Positions 16,527-25,702 of a DNA stretch of 64,000 bases are shown here, one piece after another; position 1 is the first letter of the stretch, and each line of letters starts with the position of its first letter. Position numbers and translations under genes: made by a program. Source of the DNA: Gimesia alba. Lineage in GTDB: Bacteria > Planctomycetota > Planctomycetia > Planctomycetales > Planctomycetaceae. Location: positions 310,001 to 374,000 of the forward strand of contig NZ_CP036269.1 of assembly GCF_007744675.1 (NCBI RefSeq), written 5' to 3'. The notes beneath the pieces were generated by a model, which saw only the letters and a list, made by a program, of their open reading frames with translations, did not search any database and had not been told where the DNA came from.

Positions 16527-19500
16527 CTATTTGAGATCAGTATCGATCGAATCACGCAGCCTGTTTTTCTGAGTGAGAAACTGGGGGCGGGGCACTGCTG
16601 GCTCCGCATGATTCTCTTCATCACGATAAGGGTGTTTGTCCTGGAAATAATCAATCAGTTGACCCTGATATTCAATCAGAATGGTTTCATAGGGAATTTG
16701 ATTGCGTTGAATTTCGAGCACAATATCGGCGGCCCGCCATTGCGTGGCAATTAAGATGACCTCAACCGGGTCTGAGCTCAGTTGATCCCGGAACAGAATT
16801 TCCTGACCGGTTCCCGGAACAAACGTGCCGACTTTATTCATGTCGGAATCGATGACAATGGGAAATCGCTGTTTGTCGAGCTGGTTCTGGTTAATAAAGG
16901 CAGCCGCTTTTCCAGTGCCACCCCAGATAGCGGTCCGCTTGCCGGATTCTACCAGTTCTTCAAACTGAACCGCCAGTTGAGCAGCGGACAGCAAGGCTTT
17001 TTCCTGAAATGCGACGGCCTGACGCGCCAGTTCGACCTGATGCTTTTGTGGCTGAAAAGTGGCCATGCCATAAATGACTTCGCCATTATAACTGGTTTCG
17101 ATCAGATTAACGCTGGTCGCACAGCGGGTCAAAAGCCGTTCAAGTGACTGAGTCGTGAAATGCGAATTGTGCTCATAGAAAAAGTCGACCGTGCGCCCCG
17201 CGGCCAGCACGCCATCGATACAAGGAACTTCGATAAAGACTTTTGTTTCGCAGTCGGCTACATTCGCGGCAAAGGCGACTTCTTGCGCAAAACCGAGCGG
17301 GTTCATCAGGTGTTCAAACACATGGCGGCTGATGATTAGATCGGGACGAAGTTCTCCCAGATGTATGCCTGGTTCAAACAGCATGGCCCGGGCTTCAATC
17401 AGTGCGCCTTCGGTTTCAATTTCCGCATTCGGGTCAAAGCCAATAAATGTTCCGTTGGGAATTTTTTTGGCCAGTGAACGCAGAAGATGACCTTCGCCAC
17501 AACCAATCTCCACAACCGTCGGGTTTTCGGGCAGAGTCTCTGCGATCAGATCGCAGACTTTTTGCAGATGTTCGGTCCAGATGGCGCCTTTGTTGAACAT
17601 CAGGTTTGGTTTATCAGAGTAGGGGACCTTGGCATAATCAAAGGCCGCATTCGAAATGTGGCCGCAGTCAACACACCGCATGAAATCGTGTGGCAGACGC
17701 TCCATGGCTTGGGCCTCTTCGCAGCTTTGCGGCCACGCCAGCGTTGTTAAAGGCAGCAATCCCCCATCGTAAAACTGGACGGCAATATGATATCCACAAG
17801 CAGGGCAGGTGTAATTCTGCATGGCCGAATTCAGAATTTTGGAGTGATCTTCACTTTCCGTTTTACTTAATGAAGCATCCATGCTGTCATCCTTGTTTGA
17901 GGCAGAACTTGTCTGACTGGTGAGAGATAGTGGAGTTTTTTTTTGCGACTCGATTTTTTGTAAAGCCGATTCGAAGAACGATTCCATTTCCCGAACGGTG
18001 TTGATGTCTTCGAATACCAGGTGGCTTTTGGATAGAATTTTCAGACGGAGCTGGTCACGGAAATTTTCATCTTCACCGATGCGGCAGACCAGATCGACAT
18101 ATTCGTCAATTGACGAAACGACGCAGTCCAGGATGCCCATTTTTTTGTAGACCGCCAGCATGCCTCGGCCGCGCATATACTTCGCTGGTAGAGTCACCAC
18201 AGGCGTTCCGATGGCCATTGACTGGTACGATGTGTTTCCACCCCCGAAGTGCATCGGGTCGAGCATGACATCAGAAATGTAAATCAGATTCAAAAAATCG
18301 CCCGTCGACATCCCGCGTAGCCAGTGAATACGATCTACAACATCTGGGAATGATTTGTTGAAACGTGTGACCAGCAAATCTTTCCATTTGGAGTTTTTAT
18401 CACGGATCATGACAATCCGGGCTTTGGGATCCTTACGCAGAATTCCCGCCAGAACCTGATCAAATTCGGGGTGAATTTTAAACAGCGTCTGAGGGCAGGC
18501 ATAAATGTGTTCGTCATCGGAAAATCCGAATGCGGCCCGAGATTTGATTTTCTCTGGCAAGGTGGGACGAATGTAGTAGGACGGCAGCGCATCCAGCTGA
18601 ACTAATTCTTCCGAATAATGTTCATCAGCGTCTTCCGGCTCGATCAGTTTGCTGGAGATAAAGTAATCGATGGTTTTTAAACCGGTCGTAATCGGGTGTC
18701 CCCAGGTCACACATTGCACAGGCGCGTGCCGCGTAGTGGCCAGCGAAAAGATGAACGGGTCCATACCGATGTCTGCATAAAACAGGACATCCAGTTCCAG
18801 ACTTTGCAAAACCTGATTGGCGCGTTGCAGATCGATTCCCAGAAAAACATATTCATCTGAATTCGCCCGGATCTCCTGAGCGGCTTCATCATTATATTTT
18901 GTGGGAGAGATCGTGATTACATGATACTTTTCCCGGTCAAAGTTCTTGATGATCCCTTTCATCAGGGAGCCGATAGTATGATTATAGAACAGACTGGAAA
19001 TGAAGCCGATTCGAATCCGGCCATCCCGCTCGACAGTAGGTTCCTGCTGATTCCAGGAAACAGTGTTCTTGCATTGATATAACTCTGCCATGCGTTCAAT
19101 AATTGGGCGATCGTTATATCCCTGGTAGGCCAGATAAAATGTGCCGGGAGTTATTTTAATCGAAGTATCGATTTGTACCTCGTCGGCATGCATCTCCTCG
19201 ATTTTTTGCATAAACGAAATACGAACATCTTCTATGGCTTCCAGCGAAGCGGGAATAGGTGGCAATAAACTGGCCAACGCAAGGCGATATTCCGGCTGAG
19301 GATGCAATTCGTACGCTTTTTCCAATGCCTCTTTTGCATCCTGGAACTGGCCCATGCCTTGATAAATAGAAGCCAGATTGCTGTAAGACTGAAAATAAGT
19401 ATCGTCCAGTTCGACGGCACGCAAAAAACTTTTCAGGGCTTTTTTGGGCTGTTGTTTTCGGTTTTGAACATGGCCTCGATAATTCCAGAGTACCACATTT

Positions 19501-20732
19501 TCCGGGTGGTATTCGAGTGCTTCTTCGACATGTTTCTCGACTTCCTTGTCACGTAATTGTCGAGAATAGAGATCGATCAAATGCAGCCGCGACTCCAGGT
19601 GGTCTGGTTCCAGTACCACTAATGATTCAAAATAACCGACTGCAGAACCGATTTTTCTCTGTTGCACCCGGATCGAGCCCATTCCATACAGGGATGCGGT
19701 ATTCGTCGGGTCGCTTTGATAGAGACTCTGAAAGATTTCATAAGCGTAATCCAGATCACCCAGTGATGCCACCAGAGATCCTAAGCTAAATGCGGCACCG
19801 GGGTGATTGGGTTGTATTTTCAAGATATCCCGATAAGTGTGCATTGCCTCGGGAATCTGATCCGACTCTTCCAATGCCTTGCCGAGATGAAACAGGATTT
19901 CGCATTTTTCGGGGGCGCGTTTTATAGCGTCTCGAAAACATTTGATGGCAGATTCGTAATCTTCCACCTCGGTATACACGATGCCCAGATTATTAATGAT
20001 CTCCCAGCAGTCAGGCTGGAGGATCGCTGCTCTTCTGAGAATTGTGATGGCTTCTTCGTATTTTTCCTGTGACGACAAAAATACGGCATAATTCTTCATC
20101 GTATCGAGATGGTTCGGTGCCAGACTCAGCGCCCGTTGATAGGACAATTCGGCGGCCTGCGGTTCTTCCCGTTTTGCGAGCGCATTGGCTAGATTGAAAT
20201 GAGCAAGATGAACCTGAGGAGCTAACTGGACGACTTGCTGGCAAAGGGTGATCGCTTCTTCAAGATCCTCAGCCTCTTCCAGAAGTAGATTGCCAAGATT
20301 AATCAGGGCATCGACATAGTCCGGTTTCAGCTGAATCGCTTTGCGATAGGCTGCAATCGCTTCCTGTTTTTTTCCGGTTGCGGTGAGAGTGATAGCCAGA
20401 TTTAGTATGAACGCCGGATTTTGAGGCTCGAGTTCAAGTGCGCGTTCATAATTTGTAATCGCATCCTGATAGCGCCCCAGGCCTTTACAGGCAGCACCAC
20501 GGTTCGAAAAGAATGACCCGATTCCGTCATTCTGACAAATGGCGCGCGTAATAAAATCGATGGCCTTTTCGTATTGCTTTAAATGCAAATACACCACGCC
20601 TAGTAAATGCAGGGCATCAGCCTGGGTTGGATCGTGACGCAGCACTTCCCGGTATAGTTCTTCCGCGATTGGCAAATTTCCCGCCTGGTGCTGTTGAACC
20701 GCTGTTGCCAATAGTTCCTGTGGTGAAGGCAT
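16527..20732 (-). CDS. TPR/OGT-like glycosyltransferase fused to sugar C-methyltransferase
   Basis: A 1401-residue, three-part protein. Residues 1 to about 530 are about a dozen TPR units. About 565-935 is a SPINDLY/OGT-type GT41 glycosyltransferase (GRIRIGFISS; CVTWGHPITTGLKTIDYF; HFGGGNTSYQSMAIGTPVV near 827), which would attach a sugar from UDP-activated donor to Ser/Thr. A Ser-rich linker (about 935-970) leads to a C-methyltransferase: zinc site CPAC near 975 and CVDC near 1019, SAM motif VVEIGCGEGHLL near 1072, and a second nucleotide-binding motif WGGTGKAAA near 1269. The ATG at 20732 is preferred over an in-frame TTG at 20774. Lying between fliC and the other modifying enzymes, it is the best candidate for flagellin O-glycosyltransferase. 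The fusion would couple sugar C-methylation to transfer. The linker holds an in-frame ATG near 17883 that could allow separate translation. Confidence 0.88.
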   Translation of the reverse strand: MPSPQELLATAVQQHQAGNLPIAEELYREVLRHDPTQADALHLLGVVYLHLKQYEKAIDFITRAICQNDGIGSFFSNRGAACKGLGRYQDAITNYERALELEPQNPAFILNLAITLTATGKKQEAIAAYRKAIQLKPDYVDALINLGNLLLEEAEDLEEAITLCQQVVQLAPQVHLAHFNLANALAKREEPQAAELSYQRALSLAPNHLDTMKNYAVFLSSQEKYEEAITILRRAAILQPDCWEIINNLGIVYTEVEDYESAIKCFRDAIKRAPEKCEILFHLGKALEESDQIPEAMHTYRDILKIQPNHPGAAFSLGSLVASLGDLDYAYEIFQSLYQSDPTNTASLYGMGSIRVQQRKIGSAVGYFESLVVLEPDHLESRLHLIDLYSRQLRDKEVEKHVEEALEYHPENVVLWNYRGHVQNRKQQPKKALKSFLRAVELDDTYFQSYSNLASIYQGMGQFQDAKEALEKAYELHPQPEYRLALASLLPPIPASLEAIEDVRISFMQKIEEMHADEVQIDTSIKITPGTFYLAYQGYNDRPIIERMAELYQCKNTVSWNQQEPTVERDGRIRIGFISSLFYNHTIGSLMKGIIKNFDREKYHVITISPTKYNDEAAQEIRANSDEYVFLGIDLQRANQVLQSLELDVLFYADIGMDPFIFSLATTRHAPVQCVTWGHPITTGLKTIDYFISSKLIEPEDADEHYSEELVQLDALPSYYIRPTLPEKIKSRAAFGFSDDEHIYACPQTLFKIHPEFDQVLAGILRKDPKARIVMIRDKNSKWKDLLVTRFNKSFPDVVDRIHWLRGMSTGDFLNLIYISDVMLDPMHFGGGNTSYQSMAIGTPVVTLPAKYMRGRGMLAVYKKMGILDCVVSSIDEYVDLVCRIGEDENFRDQLRLKILSKSHLVFEDINTVREMESFFESALQKIESQKKTPLSLTSQTSSASNKDDSMDASLSKTESEDHSKILNSAMQNYTCPACGYHIAVQFYDGGLLPLTTLAWPQSCEEAQAMERLPHDFMRCVDCGHISNAAFDYAKVPYSDKPNLMFNKGAIWTEHLQKVCDLIAETLPENPTVVEIGCGEGHLLRSLAKKIPNGTFIGFDPNAEIETEGALIEARAMLFEPGIHLGELRPDLIISRHVFEHLMNPLGFAQEVAFAANVADCETKVFIEVPCIDGVLAAGRTVDFFYEHNSHFTTQSLERLLTRCATSVNLIETSYNGEVIYGMATFQPQKHQVELARQAVAFQEKALLSAAQLAVQFEELVESGKRTAIWGGTGKAAAFINQNQLDKQRFPIVIDSDMNKVGTFVPGTGQEILFRDQLSSDPVEVILIATQWRAADIVLEIQRNQIPYETILIEYQGQLIDYFQDKHPYRDEENHAEPAVPRPQFLTQKNRLRDSIDTDLK

Positions 20733-20955
20733 AGAATCTTCTTTGAATAACAGTACGGATTGTATTTTTTTCAATGCGAGCTGTTGAAACCTGTCCAGGT
20801 TGCATCGCTAGCTAGACTTTGCCGGTTATTCTGTTTGTATCGGCTGCGGCGGGAGGAGAGATAAATAGTTTCTTGAATCAGGGTAGAATCAGACTTAAAC
20901 GAGGTATTTGACTCAAATGTTCTTTGGGGGGATGGGGAGAACAGTGGGTATAAAT

Positions 20956-20991
20956 AAAAAACACTACCCATCTGATGATGAGTAGTGTTTT
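20956..20991 (-). terminator. Intrinsic terminator of fliC
   Basis: Reading the minus strand, a 9-10 base stem (AAACACTAC/GTAGTGTTT at 20959-20967 and 20982-20990) with a 14-base loop is followed by a T-run. It lies 45 bases after the flagellin stop and separates abundant fliC transcript from the glycosyltransferase gene. Confidence 0.85.
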
Positions 20992-21035
20992 AGAATTTAA
21001 CTTATTTGTCAGTCGGTAACCGACTCTCTCAAGGA

Positions 21036-22844
21036 TTATCCTAAGAGACTCAATACCTGCTGTGGGTTCTGGTTGGCAATCGACAGTACCGAAATACCAG
21101 CCTGGTTCAAAATCTGAGCTTTCGTCAGATTCGCAGTTTCGACAGCGAAGTCGGTATCCACGATCTGGCTACGAGCTTCAGAAATGTTTTCCAGAGCAAC
21201 ACCCAGTGAGGAGACGTTGGTCTCGATCACGTTCTTCTGAATCGCCCCCAGTCGACCGCGAAGTGTTGAGACACGGTTCACCGCTTCTTCGATGATATTC
21301 ACCAAATCAGCACCAGGGACCGAAGGACCGACGTCCAGCAGACTCTTACCACCGCCTGATCCTAATTCGAACAGCTTACCGGAAACACCACCCAGTCGGG
21401 CCGTGTTCACAGCTTCAATTCCGATACCAACCTGACCGGCGGCTGATACGTCCTGACCGATCTGGAACAGTGAACCACCACCAGTAATCGTCAGACTGGC
21501 AGTATTGTTTACGGTGTTAGCAGCAGCAGTGAAAGAGAACGAAGCGTCCAACTGTTGCGACCGCAGGTTAGCCTGCAGACCAGAGCCCTGAGCAACCTGA
21601 CCGTTAATACGGGCGACAATGTCAGAACCAATATCACGTTTCAAAGAGTTACCTAAAGCGATGGTATCGACGGTATCGAAGGTTCCCGAGAGAACGTTCA
21701 CATCGACAAATTCATCAGAACCATAGTTGGAAGCACTGAATGTCAGGTAAGCGTTGGTACCACCGGAAAGGGCAGCAGCAGCAGCAGCGTCGACAACACC
21801 GGAACCGTCACCTTCCACGGCCGACGAGACCAGAACGTTGGTATCAGCATTACCATCCAGTAAGGCTTTGATTGATGTCGCATTCGATGAAATATCACCG
21901 TTTGCAAGCGTTGACAGGCTGACAATAATGTTAATATCGGTATTCGTATTGTTGAATGTGATATTCGCACTAGCACTGTTAGCAGACGGGTCAACAAACG
22001 AAATTCGAATGTTTTGGCCGGTGTCACCTAAGACACTATCTGATGACCGGGCGTCAGTAAATGTAATATCTGAGTTTGCAGCAGCACTGTTGACAAGCAG
22101 GTTGCTGGCTACTTTGTTCGTCTTCGTGGCTGTCACACCCGTAATGTCGGTCACACCGTTCACAGCGTCACGAACGTTGTCTAGAGAACTGGAAGCCCCC
22201 AGGAACAACACCTGACTACCAGAGGCACCACCAACTTCAATCGTGGTTGCAGAGGCCAGACCACCGTCAACAGCACTATAATCCAAACTAGCCTGAGTAG
22301 CGGCTGTCACGACGGTCGCGTCCAGAGTAATTGTGCTGCTGGAACCAAATACTGCTTCGTTGACCTGGAAGTCGGACAGTTTAGCAGAGTCGGTTGCCGA
22401 AGCCTGTGTTCGGAATGCCTTACTTCCGTCGATCAGCTTGTCGCCGGCGAATGATGTGTTGGCAGAAATACGGTTGATCGCGGACAAAGCAGTGTCAATC
22501 TGCAATTGATTCGCCGCAATTTCGTCTTGTGACAAAGCACCTTCGTTCAAACCTTCCTGAACCAGACCTCGGACCTGGTTCAACAGGTTGGTGACTTCAC
22601 CCAAAGCCGAGTCAGCAGTCGCGATTACGTTGCTGGCACGGTTACTGTTTTTGATTGATTGCTCAATCGCTGATACCTGAGATCGCAGAGTCTCACTGGC
22701 GATCAAACCTGAAGGATTGTCTTTACCGGAGTTAATCTTCAAACCGGTTGACAATCGAGTCAGTGAGGTATCCAAAAGATTTGTAGACTTATTTAAACTA
22801 CGCAAACCTCGCAACGAGGCAACGTTAGTATTAATTCGTGTCAT
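21036..22844 (-). CDS. fliC: Flagellin
   Basis: A 602-residue flagellin, the filament subunit exported by the flagellar type III system. The N-terminal D0/D1 region (TNVASLRGLRSLNKSTNLLD, then LSTGLKINSGKDNPSGL) and the C-terminal D1/D0 region (RLGAIQKNV, VLSIANQNPQQVLSLLG) are canonical. The central region (about residues 180-470) is long, Ser/Thr/Ala/Asn-rich and low in aromatic residues, and would give many surface Ser/Thr acceptor sites for O-glycosylation. A plausible AAAGG ribosome binding site lies about ten bases before the ATG. A strong terminator follows. No sigma-28 consensus promoter was recognised in the upstream region. Confidence 0.97.
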   Translation of the reverse strand: MTRINTNVASLRGLRSLNKSTNLLDTSLTRLSTGLKINSGKDNPSGLIASETLRSQVSAIEQSIKNSNRASNVIATADSALGEVTNLLNQVRGLVQEGLNEGALSQDEIAANQLQIDTALSAINRISANTSFAGDKLIDGSKAFRTQASATDSAKLSDFQVNEAVFGSSSTITLDATVVTAATQASLDYSAVDGGLASATTIEVGGASGSQVLFLGASSSLDNVRDAVNGVTDITGVTATKTNKVASNLLVNSAAANSDITFTDARSSDSVLGDTGQNIRISFVDPSANSASANITFNNTNTDINIIVSLSTLANGDISSNATSIKALLDGNADTNVLVSSAVEGDGSGVVDAAAAAALSGGTNAYLTFSASNYGSDEFVDVNVLSGTFDTVDTIALGNSLKRDIGSDIVARINGQVAQGSGLQANLRSQQLDASFSFTAAANTVNNTASLTITGGGSLFQIGQDVSAAGQVGIGIEAVNTARLGGVSGKLFELGSGGGKSLLDVGPSVPGADLVNIIEEAVNRVSTLRGRLGAIQKNVIETNVSSLGVALENISEARSQIVDTDFAVETANLTKAQILNQAGISVLSIANQNPQQVLSLLG

Positions 22845-24150
22845 GGCAAACAGCCTTTCTCACTTGTAATTAAAGCTTCCCAAGGGATTTACTGGGTTTA
22901 GCTACTTTATGATTTAGGTTCCCGAGTGATGCTGAAACCACTCGCAGACATTAGTTTTCGTTCCTGTCAAATCCAAAATGCCAATCATTGTTATACATTT
23001 TGACAGGATTTCTCGAACTGATGTGGCTTATCTTTCCATAACAAAACCATTCCAGATTCAGATCACGCTGTGGATTACGCAGAGGGAAGCTGCGCAACCA
23101 CACTCCTTTGATATCGGAATGTTACTTTGGGTAAATTAGGTGTCTCTGGTGTTTTTTTGAAAATAAACCGATCTCTCTGTCATCACACACTGGAAAGGAC
23201 TAGTCGTGACTGTTATCCCATCCTTCATCAAAATGTCGGCTGTAACTCCCCTAGCGTAAGAGAGGAAATTTGCGATCATGACACGCAAAGGGATATCAAT
23301 ATTAAGGCAGCCGGTACGATCGCTACTGCTTGCCTAACCGGACCTTGCCCCGGCTTTGGGATGGCTAGAATCGTCACAATCCATCCTGTTTGACAGCCGG
23401 TCGGTATGGCCCACGCATTTTCAGAACAGACCGCGATCAAAAAGTGACGTTTCAGGCGACTTCCGATTAGAAAGTTCTCAGTGGAGTGTTTCTCAGGAAT
23501 CCTATCGTTCGTAGCTTTGTAATGAAGCCAGGCCGATCGCGCAAAATATAACGAACCAGTTTCAGTTTGCTCACAATTCAAAGTGAAGCTGCAGGAGCAA
23601 TCTCAGAATGAAGACTTCCCGTAAACAGAATCTATGGAATAGCACCATAATCTATAGATCAGTAAGGAACCCTCGTTTCATTCAGGCAAGAACAAATGGA
23701 TTACTGTCATGAAGCCTTCGGTCATTGAGGATCAGATCAGAAAGAACTTCCTGGCAGCATCAAACTCGACACGCGCTTGAAATCATGGCGTGCATTTTGT
23801 GACTGCTATTGCAGAGTTATTGATTATGCGGGTTAATAACAATTGTTCTGATGAATGCAGGTCGTAACAAATGAACTTAGTCTGTTGTGCTTCTCCCAGA
23901 ATTCGTGCAAAAAGTCGCCGCATCTCGCTCAAGATCTCTGATCGGCAATGACGATCCATTTTTCATATCTTGCCAAAAGCGAACAGGCAGCAGCAGGTGG
24001 TTGAATAAATAGACAATTGATGTCGCTCACAGTTGATGGAATAATTTTAAACAATCATAGTTCACCTGCGCTGATCAAATTCACTTTCAAGATGTATTCA
24101 TCCTAAGAAGACCACTTTAACGAATCGCACACCTTAGGGAGCAGCATCGC
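22845..24150. other. Long intergenic region with possible structured element
   Basis: About 1.3 kb without a convincing protein gene, upstream of fliC; it should contain the fliC promoter and leader. At 23309-23386 several GC-rich complementary segments cluster: AGCCGG (23309-23314) with CCGGCT (23350-23355), CCGGT (23311-23315) with ACCGG (23337-23341), and a 6-base hairpin GGATGG/CCATCC (23359-23364, 23381-23386). This could be a structured RNA or regulatory DNA. The match to known riboswitch cores (c-di-GMP-I, TPP, cobalamin) is not good enough to name one. The rest shows nothing. Confidence 0.35.
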
Positions 24151-24423
24151 ATGCCTTTGTGTCCTCAACACACGAGTCATCAGGTTAGGGAAGCCCACTC
24201 ACGATTAGGAAGATCACTGGTAAAAATTCAAAAGACCCGTCATACATCAACAGTAGAATCAGAAAATCTGAAAACCATGTTCCGAAACTGGGAAGAGAAA
24301 TGGATGCACCGTCGCGAGCTCATCGCCAGCCGCATCCAAATGATTGAAACGCAACTCAAAGAACTCGGCGAATCGGATTTGCCGTTGCCGCAGTTCACCA
24401 TTTTTGACGCACCGGGAGAGTAA
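24151..24423 (+). CDS. Small helical hypothetical protein
   Basis: A 90-residue basic protein with AGGGAG nine bases before the ATG. Residues about 42-78 (NWEEKWMHRRELIASRIQMI onward) form a charged amphipathic helix or coiled coil. No signal peptide or membrane helix. It converges on the cysteine desulfurase gene, whose stop lies 86 bases away. I do not recognise a family. The ribosome binding site and helix favour a real gene, but a shorter form from the ATG near 24280 is possible. Confidence 0.45.
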   Translation: MPLCPQHTSHQVREAHSRLGRSLVKIQKTRHTSTVESENLKTMFRNWEEKWMHRRELIASRIQMIETQLKELGESDLPLPQFTIFDAPGE

Positions 24424-24508
24424 TCCGGCCGCGATCTGCCTCGTGGTCTGCTGAAAGAGTGGCTCAACGCCAAACAGGCACAGCTGCTCTACCCGCAGGT
24501 TCGCGAGT

Positions 24509-25654
24509 CTAAGACCGTAGCTGATTGACCACTCTGCTGATACGGCTAATGGCCTCTTCAATTTCCTCGCTCGTATTAAGGAACGACAGGCTCAACCGGA
24601 CAGCAGAGCGGTAGACGCGCTCTGCGCAGCCCATCGCCAGTAACACAGGAGCCGGGTCTCTTGAACCACTGGCACAGGCACTGCCCAGCGAACACGAAAT
24701 TCCCGCCAGATCCAGAGAGATCAATAACGCCTCTCCATCCAGGCCGGGGAATGAAATGTTCAACGTGTTGGGCAGACGGTGTAGTTGAGATCCGTTGATC
24801 ACAACAGGCTCACATTGTTCGCTGAGTCCCTGTTGCAGGCGGTCTCTCAATTTCGCAACGTGTTGCGCGCGTTGATCCCTGTCGCGGACCGCACATTCGA
24901 GTGCCCGTGCCATGCCGGCCGCCAGAGCAACCGGCTCGGTGCCCGCGCGTTTGCCGCGTTCCTGATGACCGCCGGCAATCTGCGGATGGAGTCGCGCGCC
25001 TTCTTTTACAATCAACGCACCTATGCCCCGCGGCCCGTGAAATTTATGCGCCGCCAGACTGACGGCCGTCGCTCCCGAATCCTGAAACTGAAACGGAATT
25101 TTGCCAATGGCCTGCACGCAGTCCAAATGCAGGGGAATTCGGTGTTCTTCACAGAGCGTCGCTAAAGGAGCGATTTCCTGGATCACGCCGGTTTCATTAT
25201 GTGCTAAAACCAATGTGACCAGCTGAATCTGATCCCAGGCGAACTGATTGAGGGCTTCGGTCTGCAGTCGGCCCTCTGCATCGAGTGGTATCAACGCCTG
25301 TTTGATACCCCGGGCCGCCAGTCTACGAATCGTATTCACGGTCGCGGGATGCTCTCCCGCCGGTAAAGCGATTTCACCCGGCGCACCAGTCAGAAAACCC
25401 TGAATCGCCAGATTGATGGACTCCGTACCACCACTGGTAAAGATCACTTCCTGCGGTTTCGCACCTAGTAGTGATGCGATCAATTCGCGGGCATCTTCCA
25501 GAACGCGGCGTGCCTGGCGTCCGTCGGCGTGGGCACTCCCCGGATTCGCATAATGCGTCCGATACTGTTCTGCCACCAGATCCACGACTTCATCCAGAAG
25601 TCGAGTCGTGGAATTGTTATCCAGAAAAATGCGTTGTGAAGCGGGAATCGACAT
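24509..25654 (-). CDS. Cysteine desulfurase (NifS/IscS-like)
   Basis: A 381-residue class V aminotransferase-fold enzyme that takes sulfur from L-cysteine as a protein persulfide for Fe-S clusters, thiolated tRNA or cofactors. It has the NNSTTR start (substrate region), the PLP lysine in SLAAHKFHGPRG, and the catalytic-Cys loop CSLGSACASGSRDPAPVL. Length matches IscS/NifS (about 390). No iscU, iscA or thiI neighbour is present, so the sulfur acceptor is unknown. The MoxR gene lies 48 bases upstream in the same direction, so the two may be co-transcribed. Confidence 0.92.
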   Translation of the reverse strand: MSIPASQRIFLDNNSTTRLLDEVVDLVAEQYRTHYANPGSAHADGRQARRVLEDARELIASLLGAKPQEVIFTSGGTESINLAIQGFLTGAPGEIALPAGEHPATVNTIRRLAARGIKQALIPLDAEGRLQTEALNQFAWDQIQLVTLVLAHNETGVIQEIAPLATLCEEHRIPLHLDCVQAIGKIPFQFQDSGATAVSLAAHKFHGPRGIGALIVKEGARLHPQIAGGHQERGKRAGTEPVALAAGMARALECAVRDRDQRAQHVAKLRDRLQQGLSEQCEPVVINGSQLHRLPNTLNISFPGLDGEALLISLDLAGISCSLGSACASGSRDPAPVLLAMGCAERVYRSAVRLSLSFLNTSEEIEEAISRISRVVNQLRS

Positions 25655-25702
25655 GACACGTCATTATTTCATAGTGGCCAGCGGAAGAAGAAGCCGTCGT
25701 TG

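Noticed and set aside
21754-22215. A 153-codon plus-strand frame inside fliC
   Set aside because: Antisense of the Ser/Thr/Ala-rich central flagellin region; no independent support.
22845-23120. Sigma-28 promoter for fliC
   Set aside because: No TAAA-N15-GCCGATAA-like match on the minus strand; TGTCAA/TTGACA words nearby have no -10 partner at the right distance.
23285-23400. Possible c-di-GMP-I riboswitch (words such as ACGCAAAGGG and CAAAGCC)
   Set aside because: The two words are on opposite strands, the GNRA-loop/receptor arrangement is absent, and the second helix does not fit, so I only report it as an unnamed structure.
23127-23581. Small open frames on both strands in the gap upstream of fliC
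   Set aside because: No ribosome binding sites, no domain or signal peptide character, and they overlap the GC-rich structured segment.
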